A stretch of 64,000 nucleotides of DNA from assembly GCA_020736575.1 (NCBI GenBank), contig JAGPYM010000045.1:124001-188000 (forward strand), read 5' to 3'. Each line of letters starts with the position of its first letter. The stretch's first letter is position 1. The stretch is from Thelonectria olida. Lineage: Eukaryota > Ascomycota > Sordariomycetes > Hypocreales > Nectriaceae. The notes beneath the pieces are model-generated. The model was given only the letters and a program-made list of their open reading frames with translations. It searched no databases and had not been told where the DNA came from. Shown piece by piece: positions 1 through 10,064 of the stretch. The position numbers and the translations under genes were made by a program.

Positions 1-760
1 ATAATGATACTTTCAAAGCTTTCCACCTTAACAGTCAGTTAAGGTGATGGTTTCGAGCTACGGACGAATTTACGTCTATTGAACAGCATAAATTTGTCGC
101 AAGAGGAAAAAAAAATAAGAGTGCCTACCTTATCAGGGTATACGGCTTGGAGATGTGAGGTCACAAAGCTCGAAGAGATAGCCTTTAGCAGTGGTCAGCG
201 GCAATAGAAGGAGGCCGAGGCCGCAGAGGCCACGGCATCAACGAAGGGATGTGAGCATTGTGGTGTTGCAATATGTAGCTCACAGCATTGTTGGGACTTC
301 TATCACAAGCTAATTTAGGTGGGAAATAAAGTACCTTTTATTTGGCGTACTTTAATTGGCCAGACTCCCCTGTAGTGACGACGACGGAGGTTTCGCACAC
401 ATGGTTGTAACGCCGAGACAGAGGGGAGCAACTTACTGCTCTGATTCCTGTCGGCTGTGAGAATACGAATAATAAGTGGGTAAAGATCTTAGCCACCGAG
501 ATATGTCACAGGTGGCCCATCATTGGCAAATTCGTGGCTAAAAACATTCCCCGACGTCATGGCTGCAACCTTGTTCCTTCAACATCCTTTCCTTTTGTCA
601 CAGCAATTTAAAACCTTTGGCAAAGCTGGCATCATCAATCGTGAAGAAGGGTTCGTCAGCTGCAGCTGGATTAGCGACGTCGAATCGCCGGTAGCTCTAT
701 CGCGCAGCAGCGATAGCGATAGCAGCATGATCATCAGCAGCGATCGCAATCGACGCCGCC
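1..760. other. Upstream region, no gene seen
   Basis: I see no convincing gene here. The stretch holds the 5' flank of the CorA-like gene. A weak open frame in the last 240 bases is rich in Ser and runs into the CorA start; it has no recognisable domain and looks like 5' leader. Confidence 0.5.
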
Positions 761-2626
761 ATGTCTCGCAACAGCAATGACAACGAGGGCCGCCGAGCGT
801 CCTCCCAAACTCACGCTTCGAACGAAGGCGAGAACGGTCGTCAAGTCCGCTATAATCTAATGGTCGACACGGAGAACCTCTCGCCGCCTCCTCGTGCAGA
901 CCCGCGACAACTCTCCCACTCCGACACTGAGATTCATCACGAGATCAACTTCTCTCCTATCCTGCGACAACGAACCACCCGCGCGCCGACTTTCAAGACC
1001 GTTGACGATTACGATGAGTTCGATACCGCGTTCAGCGCGGGGCCGGGCTGGCAGGCTGGCTCGGAACCTGGATACGATCCAACGCTGCCCGACGGTGGGC
1101 ACGCGTCAATGCCAATCCTGAGCGCTCCCTGCGAGATAACCATTATTGATATTTCGAAAACGAAGATGGTGAAGCGCCATTTTGATAATGAGTCGTTTAT
1201 CGAGTTCTTGGAGCAGCCTAGGGAGTCGTGGGCTAAATGTCGGTGGATAAACATCAATGGGCTGAGTTGGGATGCCATTCAGGCCGTGGGGAACAAAAAG
1301 AACTTGCACAAGTTGGCGTTGGAGGATATGATGAGTATTAGGAACAGAACGAAGGCGGATTGGTGAGTAGACATGGCTGTTGAAGGAATAGCTGGATGCT
1401 AACAGTTTGAAGGTATCCGAATCACGTCTTCATCGTAATGACTCTACAAAAGCTCATCTATCTGGTCGATGCGGACGACAGTTCTTCCGATTCCAGTAGC
1501 ATATTATCTCGAAAGTCCCTAGGCCAGCTGAAAGAAACATTCCAAGACTTCTGGAAGAGCCGCAAGACACCTGATGATCCTGAAAAGGACATGACGGGCA
1601 ACAGCGGCAACACGAAGATACCTCTCGGCGAAGAGCTGCATGAGACGGCGTTCATTCGAACCTTGCAACGATATCATGCCTCTGGAAACGAAGCTCGGAC
1701 GGAGTTTATGGAGAGACATTCGTCATTGGCGCCGTACAAGATGGCCATCTCGGCGGAGCAGGTCTCCATCTTTCTCACCAATGACAATACGGCCATTTCT
1801 TTCTTTGAGGTCTCCGCTGGTGATGTGGAGCGACCAATTGTTACTCGACTTAGCACGCCGGGGACAATCTTGCGAGAGTCGAATGATGCTTCCCTGCTGG
1901 TTCAGGCGATCATTGACGCTATTATTGATCTTTCCATCCCTATTACGGCGGTCTATACTGATATTATCGCCGACTTGGAGCTCGATGTCCTCACTTCCCC
2001 CAGCATGAACCAAAGCAAGAGCCTTTACGTCTGCGTTAGTGAAATCAACAAGATGCTCAGCTTCCTCAACCCCATCGAAAACGTCGTCAACGTTCTTCGT
2101 GATCACAAGACTTACCTCACTCATGAGCAAGCCCTTCAAGAACTCGAGAATCCCTGCTCGGGCGTTATCGTCACGCCCCTGATGCATACGTACCTCAGCG
2201 ACGTGCTCGATCACTGTATTATCATTACCGAAACTTTGAAGCAACTGAAGCAGTCGTCTGACAATCTGATCAACCTCATTTTCAACACCATCTCTGCGAA
2301 TCAGAACGAGTCAATGAAGCAGTTGACTATTGTGACGATTATTTTCCTCCCGCTGACGTTTATCACTGGATTCTTTGGACAGAACTTTGCGGAGGAGGGA
2401 TTTCCGGAGATCCATCGTGGAATCTGGTACTTGTCAGTGCCCTCGTCCCCAGTCTTACCTTTTCGGGGCTCATGCTAACAATGATAGCTGGGCGTGTGCT
2501 GTGCCGACTGCCTTTGCTACCGTCCTCATCCTCATGAGAGACATGATTTATAACTGGCTGGTCCGGACCATCCAGAGGAAGCACATTGGGTCACTTAGGA
2601 AAAAGAAGCGGAAGCGCAAACTTTAG
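761..2626 (+). CDS. CorA-family divalent metal ion (Mg2+-type) transporter
   Basis: Three exons, 761-1362, 1413-2432 and 2488-2626, give 586 aa. Both introns have GT/AG ends and GCTAAC branch points, and the joins restore DW-YPNHVF and GIWYF-WACAVP, both typical of the family. The first ~120 residues are polar and probably disordered. A large cytoplasmic alpha/beta part follows, then TM1 (about residues 500-522) ending in TGFFGQNF, a short acidic loop, TM2 (about 541-560) and a Lys/Arg-rich tail. In CorA proteins the loop after TM1 carries GMN, which selects hydrated Mg2+; here it reads GQN, as I believe occurs in a fungal branch. The protein should be a pentameric membrane channel; location (plasma, vacuolar or mitochondrial membrane) cannot be told. 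The start sits in a CCGCCATG context. Confidence 0.9.
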
Positions 2627-2761
2627 GGGATGGCGTGACCTACTACTGTAACAGCGCTTGATAATTTCATCCCGCGCCCTGAACAAACCCCCGCTAGGCC
2701 AACCACCTCTTCTTTGGCAATAGCAACACTCACTCATCTACATCCTCTCCCCTCCTCGGCC

Positions 2762-3334
2762 CTACCTTCCCTCGTTCGATTCATTGAGCTGCTATACATT
2801 GATTTAGCAGCCGAAACATAGCTACGAGTTTAGGCACTTACAACCCACAGCCGAGCAGCCTCGGCGATAGCCTCCAATGCCATAACCTTTCTCTCCTCTA
2901 GAGTCATTTGACCGACTTCACCACGTGGAGCCAGAGCAGGAGTGTGAACTTGAGCGACGGCAGGACTGCGCTCCACACTAGCACTGCAACCGCGCAACTG
3001 CTGCGCTGCACGCTGAGCACTGCGCCAGTCATCACTGGGTTCTATATTTGCATCCCCAATCTGCCGATTTAGCTCCCAGAAGGTACGCACAGCAGCAATG
3101 GCTCCAGAGGGGACCTATGTACCAGCTGATTAGTAGCTTGTTGGTCGAAAACGGGTCAGGCTCCTCACAGGCCTGCAGGTGTGGCCATTCCTGGCGCAGT
3201 TCCAGCAAGCAGCACCAGTGTCGAGTGGAGCCAAGGTTAATTCGGGCTACACTTACGATATTGTTCCTGCTCGTAGCAGAGGCGACAGCACGAATGGACT
3301 GTCGAAGGCTCTGTCGAAGGCTATTTCGAAACAT
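2762..3334 (-). CDS. Small zinc-knuckle-like protein of unknown function (5' exon unresolved)
   Basis: Read on the minus strand. An exon at 3246-3169 encodes PELTLAPLDTGAACWNCARN followed by GHTCRP. A clean 54-nt intron (3168-3115, CTACTAAT branch) joins it in phase to 3114-2842, beginning VPSGAIAAVRTFWELNR. A GTAAGT donor at 2841 then leads to a short last exon (about 2788-2762) ending LNESNEGR-stop. The C-x2-C-x5-H-x-C cluster followed by PVP resembles many small fungal proteins of unknown role; that likeness is from memory. The first exon is unclear: an in-phase ATG frame starting MFRNSLRQS at 3334 would need a 10-nt intron (GTAAGTGTAG) to reach the Cys exon. The gene may be damaged at its 5' end or start elsewhere. 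Confidence 0.45.
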
Positions 3335-3439
3335 ACTGAAGGGAGGTAGGAGAGATTCTACGGCGAGGAAGAATTGATTGCAGACATGTGCAATTTGAAA
3401 GGGGATATATCCCCTCAACTGTACGAAGGCTCCCAAGCG

Positions 3440-4015
3440 GTCACTCGCAGGACCTCTATTAGCACTGATCTTTACTGATGGCTGGAGTCAACCAGTCATA
3501 AGATCATAACAGATAAGACGCTATCAAGGCCCAAAAACTAAGTTACTGATAGTGCCGTAACACTGGAGCAGGTTACATTAGCGCACAATTGAGGGATAGC
3601 GGAGAAGATGTTTTGGAAGACTACCTGGGGCGGGAAAGGAATACCAATATGATGAACGTTGATAGTGGGGTGACATCATGATTGCGAGATAGTTTGTAAT
3701 AGGCCCCAAATGAGGGGTGCCGGGAGGAATTCCAAGGGTGAGATTAAATACTGCAGGGCATTTTGTTCGATATGCGGAGGGTAGTTCGAACGCACGATGG
3801 GGGTGAATTCAGTAGATAGTGGACTAGAATCTGGTGATCTTATTGATTGAAGTCTTGATGATGTCTTGTCTTGCTCCCCTTCGTCATGGTGCGGGGTGTT
3901 GGTCCATTGTTGATGTTTTCACCGCCGCAAGCCACACATATTGTTATAACGAGGAGCAAACTCCCTTCTATCCGCACACAGGCGCCAATCTAACACCTTA
4001 CGCCTTCACCGCCCA
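3440..4015. other. Intergenic, no gene seen
   Basis: Moderately AT-rich sequence without a supported gene or RNA. Open frames here have no domain signal and overlap the LTR cluster that follows. Confidence 0.5.
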
Positions 4016-4020
4016 GAGTC

Positions 4021-4184
4021 TGTCACGTTGTGTATTCTGGATAATGGGGCGTGTGATCGTTATAGCAGTAACACTCCAGTCAAACTCCAGTATAAGGATG
4101 TACTGGAACTCAGAGCGGGGAACTTACTCAACTAAGAATATACACACATCCAATCAACCCATCAGAGAATCAGGGCTCGTGACA
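4021..4184 (+). mobile_element. Solo LTR, copy 1 (164 bp) with 5-bp target duplication
   Basis: Begins TGTCACGTTGTG and ends GGGCTCGTGACA, so it has TG...CA ends within a 7-bp inverted repeat TGTCACG. The flanking 5 bp are GAGTC on both sides (4016-4020 and 4185-4189), a perfect target-site duplication. No internal coding region is attached. It is best read as a solo LTR of a retrotransposon with short LTRs; a MITE with 5-bp duplications is the alternative. Confidence 0.75.
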
Positions 4185-4189
4185 GAGTC

Positions 4190-4353
4190 TGTCACGTTGT
4201 GAATTCTGGATAATGGGGCGTGTGATCGTTATAGCAGTAACACTCTAGTCAAACTCCAGTATAAGGATGTACAGGAACTCAGAGTGGGAACCAGCTCAAC
4301 TAAGAATATACACACATCCAATGAGACCCATCAGAGAATCAGGGCTCGTGACA
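4190..4353 (+). mobile_element. Solo LTR, copy 2 (164 bp), tandem to copy 1
   Basis: Almost identical to copy 1 and in the same orientation, starting directly after the 5-bp GAGTC. Its right flank is ATTAC, so it lacks a matching duplication of its own. Either copy 1 inserted immediately beside it, or recombination removed the original right flank. Confidence 0.7.
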
Positions 4354-4432
4354 ATTACACCAAAATTCCTATGCAGCTAGGAGAGTGTAGCAGCATAGAG
4401 ACCCCGGCTTGATCCCTCGTTGAGAAGCCTTC

Positions 4433-4597
4433 TGTCACGAGCCCTGATTCTCTGATGGGTTTGATTGGATGTGTGTATATTCTTAGTTGAGTTGTTTCCC
4501 CGCTCTGAGTTCCAGTACATCCTTATACTGGAGTTTGACTGGAGTGTTACTGCTATAACGATCACACGCCCCATTATCCAGAATTCACAACGTGACA
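4433..4597 (-). mobile_element. Solo LTR, copy 3 (165 bp), inverted, with 5-bp target duplication
   Basis: Reverse-complement copy of the two LTRs upstream, running from TGTCACGAGCCC to CACAACGTGACA. It is flanked by CCTTC at 4428-4432 and 4598-4602, an exact 5-bp duplication, so it is an independent insertion and not a product of local inversion. Confidence 0.75.
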
Positions 4598-4602
4598 CCT
4601 TC

Positions 4603-5038
4603 CTCAGTAGCTCAATTCAATCTCCTCTGCCCACACCCTTCGTTGCACACCTCGTCTCTTTTGAGACATGAATCAGCCGCCAGCGTCGCAGCATCCGGTT
4701 ACGTAATATATTGCTCATGCCTCAACTTTGGTAAGGCATCATGTCGCAGGCGAGGCGTGATGTCAACGAGCCTTAGGAAACAACTGTACTAAGTAATTCA
4801 GCTGCGTGCTTCAAGTAAAATCTGTGGGCTAGAGTACCCCGCACTTTAGACAACAATTGACTGACTGACTGCTGCTGCTGCTCATTATTGTTTACCTGAC
4901 CTTTGGTCCTTTTAGCACGCTCACTGCGACACATCAGCTTCCAAAACTTCCAACGACGAAACCACAACCAGGAAAACCAAAGCTCTACGAACGCCTAAAT
5001 TACAACACTGAATCCATCCCAATCCCCCAACCACAGCC
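4603..5038. promoter_or_regulatory. Putative promoter and 5' leader of the ATP synthase gene
   Basis: No gene is seen. This stretch between the LTR cluster and the OSCP start must hold the OSCP promoter. It has a short CTG/GCT microsatellite near 4862-4885 and a CA-rich leader (AACCACAGCC) directly before the ATG, common in highly expressed fungal genes. No specific binding site can be assigned. Confidence 0.4.
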
Positions 5039-5867
5039 ATGTTCTCCCGACAAGTCTTCAGCACCGTCCGGGCTGCTACCCTCCAGCGTGCTCCTTCCCT
5101 CCGAGCGGCCTCTACGCGAACCTTCACCGGCGCCGCCAACGACAGCCGACCTCCAGTCTACCTCTCTGGCCTTGATGGAACCTATGCCGCCGCCCTAGTA
5201 CGCCGATGTGTCGTCCTTTGTAATGGGCCAATGCGGCTGCGTCGAGTGAGGCAGAACCATCATGTGCTGACTGTGTCAATTTAGTACACTGCCTCGGCCA
5301 AGATGTCGACCCTCGACCCCACCGCCAAAGCCATCGCCAACCTGAGAAACGTCTTCGTGAAGGACACCAAGCTGACGCAAGTCCTGTCAACGCCGAGGCT
5401 GAGCGCTGAGGACAAGTCGGCGATCGTAGCCGAGCTGAGCAAGCACACGAGTGCCAACGTTGTGACTGTCAAGAATTTCCTTGAGACTCTCGCTGAGAAC
5501 AACCGCCTGGGTCACCTTCAGGGCGTGTGCGAGAAGTTTGGTGAGCTGATGTCCGCTAAGCGGGGTGAAGTGGAGATGACCATCACGAGCGCGGAGCGTC
5601 TGGACAACAAAACTCTTTCGCGACTAGAGACTGCTGTTTCTAAGTCCTCCTATGTCAGTCAGGGCAAGAAGCTCAAGGTCACCAACAAGGTACATTCTGC
5701 TTTTCGCAAACACGACCTCCGTTTTGGCCCCAACCTAACATATATTGATACAGGTCGACCCTGAGATTGTTGGCGGACTCATTGTCGCGGTCGGCGACCG
5801 AACCATTGATCTCAGCGTCTGCTCCCGCATCGCCAAGATGAACAAGCTCTTGACGGACAGCCTGTAA
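5039..5867 (+). CDS. atp5: Mitochondrial F1Fo-ATP synthase OSCP subunit (subunit 5)
   Basis: Exons 5039-5197, 5285-5689 and 5754-5867 give 225 aa, all joined in phase 0. The N-terminus is rich in Arg and Ser with almost no acidic residues, a typical mitochondrial presequence. The mature part begins RPPVYLSGLDGTYAAAL-YTASAK, the OSCP hallmark, then an all-helical domain (TAKAIANLRNVF ... NFLETLAENNR). It ends with the conserved IVGGLIVAVGDRTIDLS block at the C-terminus. OSCP sits on top of the F1 alpha/beta hexamer and ties it to the peripheral stalk, coupling the Fo motor to ATP synthesis and conferring oligomycin sensitivity. Length and domain order match the family; no damage is seen. Confidence 0.96.
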
Positions 5868-6380
5868 ACTTTAGCCAATAACCACACGTCTATTTTATCT
5901 GAATGCAATTACGCCGAGGTCATGAAATCCTTGCACTGCGCATTGGAACTGAAATTGCAAATTCATTTCGCATCCCAAGACAACACGAATGGCTCAGTAA
6001 ATGATCGGGCGTCACTCAGTTGCCATATGTAATACCCCGTTACTGACAGTGGAATACGTCGAACGAGGAAGAGCGTTTCTGGACATGTCAAAGTCTTGAC
6101 GGCTGGTCAGAATACGTAGAGGAGATTTCCGGCGTTTCAAACGAAGCCGACACTTATCAGCTCAATGATGGTAACCGCATCCTGCGAAGAGCAACCGACC
6201 AGACGGGACTGGTGCGGTTGAAACTTAAAATGGCCCCGAAGGAACGAGAGTCGGGGAAGTTGATCAGCTGCGATCGGTTGAAGAAAGACTTGAACCTTGA
6301 GTGGCCGATGGTCGGTCTCGATTCAGCAGGACGTCGAGGAGGTACATTCCACGGGACACCAGATGAGGACAACCCTCATC
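5868..6380. other. Intergenic, no gene seen
   Basis: Downstream flank of the ATP synthase gene. A 74-aa open frame near its right end has no domain and overlaps an inverted repeat, so I do not call it. Confidence 0.45.
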
Positions 6381-6611
6381 TCCTCAGTGATCTTAAGCCT
6401 CCAAGCCGTACCTCGCCCCCAGTGTTGTGCCTCTAACAATTAGCGCCTACTTTGGGGGGTTCTCAAGGAGCATGACTGATAAGGTCTTATTATGCATCTA
6501 CTTACTCCTCACGCGGAAGATAGTATAAAATAAGGTATCGCCACTAACGAGAGTTTTGATTGGTTAGAGCCCCTCGTCGTGACCGGCTTGGAGGCTTAAG
6601 ATCACTGATGA
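6381..6611. repeat. Inverted repeat, 28-bp arms around about 175 bp
   Basis: The left arm (6381-6408) reads TCCTCAGTGATCTTAAGCC and onward; the right arm (6584-6611) is its reverse complement with one mismatch. The spacer has no coding sequence. It could be a small foldback or MITE-like element; no target duplication could be fixed by eye. Confidence 0.5.
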
Positions 6612-6826
6612 GATAGGGCCAATCGACACGCTAAGCTATTTACAGTTCCATATTTTGGTCAAGACCACTAGAAGCCACTCTTGTTGGTTTCACCTCGCTT
6701 TGACTTTGCTTGACGGGCCTGCTTGAAGACCAGTTTCTCCAAGTGTTCAGCATCCTATCCTCAGCGGCTGAAGCATGGTCTGCCAACTTTAGGCTGTTGA
6801 ATGTTAGTATTTCTCGAGCTTGATGG

Positions 6827-8760
6827 TTATTGTGTTGATATCTCCTGGTTCACGCTCAATCTTCCCGTCTCAATTGCAAACCTGATCGCCGCTCGGGCCG
6901 CCTGTAGGTTGGGTGCCCAGTCGTCACCGTCCGATGCCGACTTTCCTCCCAAGAACGCAGGGTTTCCCATTTTTGTGCATGTAGCTGGCCATCCCCGTGC
7001 GAAGCTGCGAGAACACGTCTGATTCGCATCTCTTCAGTTCGTCATATAGAGTGCGCGTATGTTCACCTGGTAATGTCTTGTCGGCTCTTTTTGAGTATTT
7101 ACCTACACTGTAAGGCAACGTCCGTTGCTGTCGCAGCTGGGTTATCTCCGCGTGGAACGAGCTTGATCTAACGTATATGATAAGCGAGTGTCCCAAACAA
7201 GTGAGTGTCCCACTTATACTGTACAGCTAAAAGTACAAATTTTACATTTTCCAAAATGAGCTATATAGCCTCGGAATTATTAAAAATTTCATTTTAAGTA
7301 TTTAATTAAAAAAGTCATAGGATAGTATTTTATTTAAATTTTTAGCTAATTTATTTGATTTTTAAAAATTAAAAAAAAGAAAAAAGATAGTGCGAATACG
7401 ATTTTTTTAAATAACTTTTTATATAAAAGTAAATAAAAAATAAAAAAATTATATATATATAGTATATTTATTAATAAGCTTAATAGTAAGATTTTAGCTA
7501 TTTTAAGCTTAGTTTTGATTTTTAATAACTTTTTTAAAAATAGTAATTTTAGGTATAAATTGCAATTGGGACACTCACTTGTTTGGGACACTCGCTTATC
7601 ATGTACGTTAGTGGTTTCTCTGGCATATGCTCCGCTTCGGTTGCTCTCCGAGCTTCTGTCTTCGCCTTGGGTCCCCTAGTAAAGTCTTCGTCTCGGGAAG
7701 GCACCCACGTCAATTTGACGGTGTTGCTTGCTTTTCGCACTCGTTTGATGTGATGATGGATCTGTTGAATAGCGCACTGTCCCGACTGATGTCGCGGCCG
7801 CGTGATTGCTTCTAGTGCTGACCGGTTACTTGACAGGACAGTCAGCTCTCGGCGCCGTAGTCCCTCGGGCATGGATCTCAATGCCATCGCTATTGCCCCT
7901 AGCTCTGCCGTGTATGGGTTCTGTTCGTCCCTCGGACCGATGGTGACAGCATATCTGGCCACGACATCATCTTCTCGCCCACTTGATCTGTGGCAGATAA
8001 TGCCTCCCATGCCAACCAGTCCCCCTCTCTCGGAGGAGCTGGTCGCGATCACGATGTCCTCAACACTGTTGGCTGCTGCCACCGCGCATTCTCGGTTAGG
8101 TTCGCATATTAGCGACATACGGTCGTGCCACGGCGGCACCGCATATGCTTGGATCATTTCCATCCGCTCCGCTTCGCTCTCCTCATGTCCAAGTGCCAGT
8201 CTCTTCATCAGCGAGATATGTCTTCGGCTCGCTGACACTTTGAGTGTCGCAAGCGGATGCGCCTTGGGCAGTCCGAACACTGATGTAGAGCCTCGTGCCG
8301 GCCTGGGCATGCCGTTCGCATACCGTTTGGGTGCTTGCTTCTGCTTCGGCCACTGCTGTTGACACCGTCTGGAAGGGGCCTGTGAATTGCTTGTGCCCCT
8401 ATCCTCTGTGCTCTGTTTAGCCAGCCCAGCTGCCTAACTCCACACGCGTGCGACCACACATTTGAGGCGTAGTCCATGGCCGGTGCAACGGTCACGATGA
8501 AAAGATGTCTCGCTGTCCGCGGCGAGAGCATCTTGAGCCTTCTCAGACATATAGCCGCCGAGAGGCCCTTGGCGGCTGCCCTGGCCATGTGCTCCTTGAA
8601 TCGCAGCCGCGTGTCCGTCACGACGCCTAGAATCTTGGCGCTCTGCTTGGGTTTGACTTCCTCTCCCTTGATCACGAAGGGCGCATCGCCAGTCCGTTCG
8701 ACGTTGCTCTATGTTCGAAATCTGTCGAACGTACTGCTGTATGGAGGAATCTAGGGAAGT
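6827..8760 (-). pseudogene. Tad-like LINE retrotransposon relic (RT C-terminus and RNase H)
   Basis: Minus-strand frames spell the end of a non-LTR retrotransposon ORF2. The end of the RT module is seen (SAKILGVVTDTRLRFKEHM ... MDYASNVWSHA, about 8650-8420). Next come VKVSASRR-type linker and PPWHDR, then an RNase H domain (GLVGMGGII, the Glu in YTAELGAIAMAL, LSSNRSALEAI, WVPSR). The 3' part is RSSFHAEITQLRQQRTLPYS ... LYDELKRCESDVFSQLRTGM and a final AARAAIRFAIETGRL, with the stop at 6827-6829. The frame shifts several times. The usual Cys-rich knuckle and HFLF block are deleted, and the first RNase H Asp appears lost (ATSSS where ATDAS is expected). A MITE at 7171-7608 splits it. It is 5'-truncated, as LINE copies usually are. 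Confidence 0.8.
7171..7608. mobile_element. pogo-type MITE, family 1 (438 bp), nested in the LINE relic
   Basis: Starts ACGTATATGATAAGCG and ends CGCTTATCATGTACGT, with TA duplicated on both sides (7169-7170, 7609-7610). Subterminal units AAACAAGTGAGTGTCCC occur inside both ends. The interior is very AT-rich and non-coding. A second member lies at 19769-20255. The terminal 16 bases match the ends of the pogo element at 15704-17580, which suggests mobilisation by a related transposase. Confidence 0.85.
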
Positions 8761-8789
8761 CCGACCGTGTACTCCCTGCGGGACCAAGA

Positions 8790-9110
8790 CTAACTCGGTA
8801 ATGTCTTGGAACCGTAGAGGTGCGAAGAGTTGTTGAGTTTGTCTCTCTGCATGGTAGTCCCAAATCGTAGCTCAATAGGGATAGACTTGATCTTCTTGGG
8901 CTCGGGATAAGTAGAGGCGAACATACTAAAATCTCTGTGGCGTATTGCGAGACAAAACCTATCGGTTTCGGGATTGAAGGAGATTGAAGGCGATTTCGGA
9001 GAGTGACGAGGCTCAAGGAGGATATAACCTTGCCGGGTTTCTCGACAGACTTCAAGGATATGCTGTCGCATATCACCACCAGGTTCCACTGTGCTTTAGC
9101 GACCGGATGT
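8790..9110 (-). pseudogene. 2EXR-domain protein fragment
   Basis: The minus-strand frame reads DMRQHILEVCRETRQGYILL, then SFNPETDRFCLAIRHRDFS, then TYPEPKKIKSIPIELRF. This order (VCRESR-like motif, FNPEID-like motif, then a hydrophobic segment) is the core of the fungal 2EXR domain, an F-box-associated-like family common in Fusarium. The usual LPPELR start lies upstream in this family and is not seen in frame. The C-terminus stops where the LINE relic begins. It is therefore a fragment, perhaps cut by the LINE insertion. Confidence 0.5.
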
Positions 9111-9159
9111 GAAACACGGCCCATACCTTGGAGTCGTGTATCCGGTTTCACATCCGGAA

Positions 9160-10064
9160 TGTCGCATCAAGGACTCCAATCCTAACGACATGAGCTTAAA
9201 TAGCTGTGCCCGAACATATGGCTGTTCAATTTCTTTTGTTCTTCAGATAATTCTCATCAATTGACTGGTGCCATTAATGATCCCTGTGGAGCCAATTGTC
9301 TGACACTCCGTCGCATTCGTCGACAACTCGGCATGGGCAACGGGGCCAACGGCGGAGGCGAACAGAGCAGGCATCAATGTCATCCTAGACCGAGCATTGG
9401 AGCGGGAAAGACGGAGTGGAGCGACATTTGAGGGTGACAAGACGACGATCATACACTTTACAGCCTCTGGATAGCAAGCTAGGCGTTAAGTGCTAAATGT
9501 TGACCAGGTTGGCTAAGTGATAAAGAGCAGTCTTAGGGTGACTGAATCCTTAAAACAAATCTGTGTTCAGCAAGGTATTCAAATATCAGCCTTGTTATTA
9601 TCAAGAGGATGCTATTCTACGGCAAGTTACTTTGACACATTTTAAAGTACATGAAGCATGATGGCCGAAAAGGTGGAAAGCTAGAAGCAGTTTCGTTTAT
9701 GACTCCAAATGCCATGCAACTGTAGTGTTTTGGCTAAGTCATCAATGGAGGGCCTACGGTTCCCTTGTATGTCCTGACCAGGCGCCAAGCACCCAGTACA
9801 AAGATCGTATTGGAGGGAAGCAGCTAAGATAGTATAGCCAGGACGGAAGGGCCAACTACGAAAAGGGCAAACCTCAAAGGGCTGATGGATGCTGTAAAAT
9901 ACACGTACGATCGTCAGTGGAGATGGCTCGTATGAAAGTGCCTAGACGTCTGTGAACGTGCTCGAGCTATAGCAAAATTTCGGATAAAAAACTTCCCGAC
10001 ACAGTACGGACCTGGGGCTCTCTCTCGGCAACATACCATGTACATGGCCTGGGTTATTTTTAGA
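9160..10064. other. Intergenic, no gene seen
   Basis: About 900 bases without a supported gene; moderately AT-rich, with no repeats I could pair. Confidence 0.5.

Noticed and set aside
523..780. 85-aa open frame before the CorA-like gene
   Set aside because: Low-complexity Ser/Arg sequence without a domain, overlapping the CorA start; more likely 5' leader.
7346..7591. 81-aa Lys/Leu-rich open frame
   Set aside because: Lies inside the AT-rich MITE interior; composition explains the frame.
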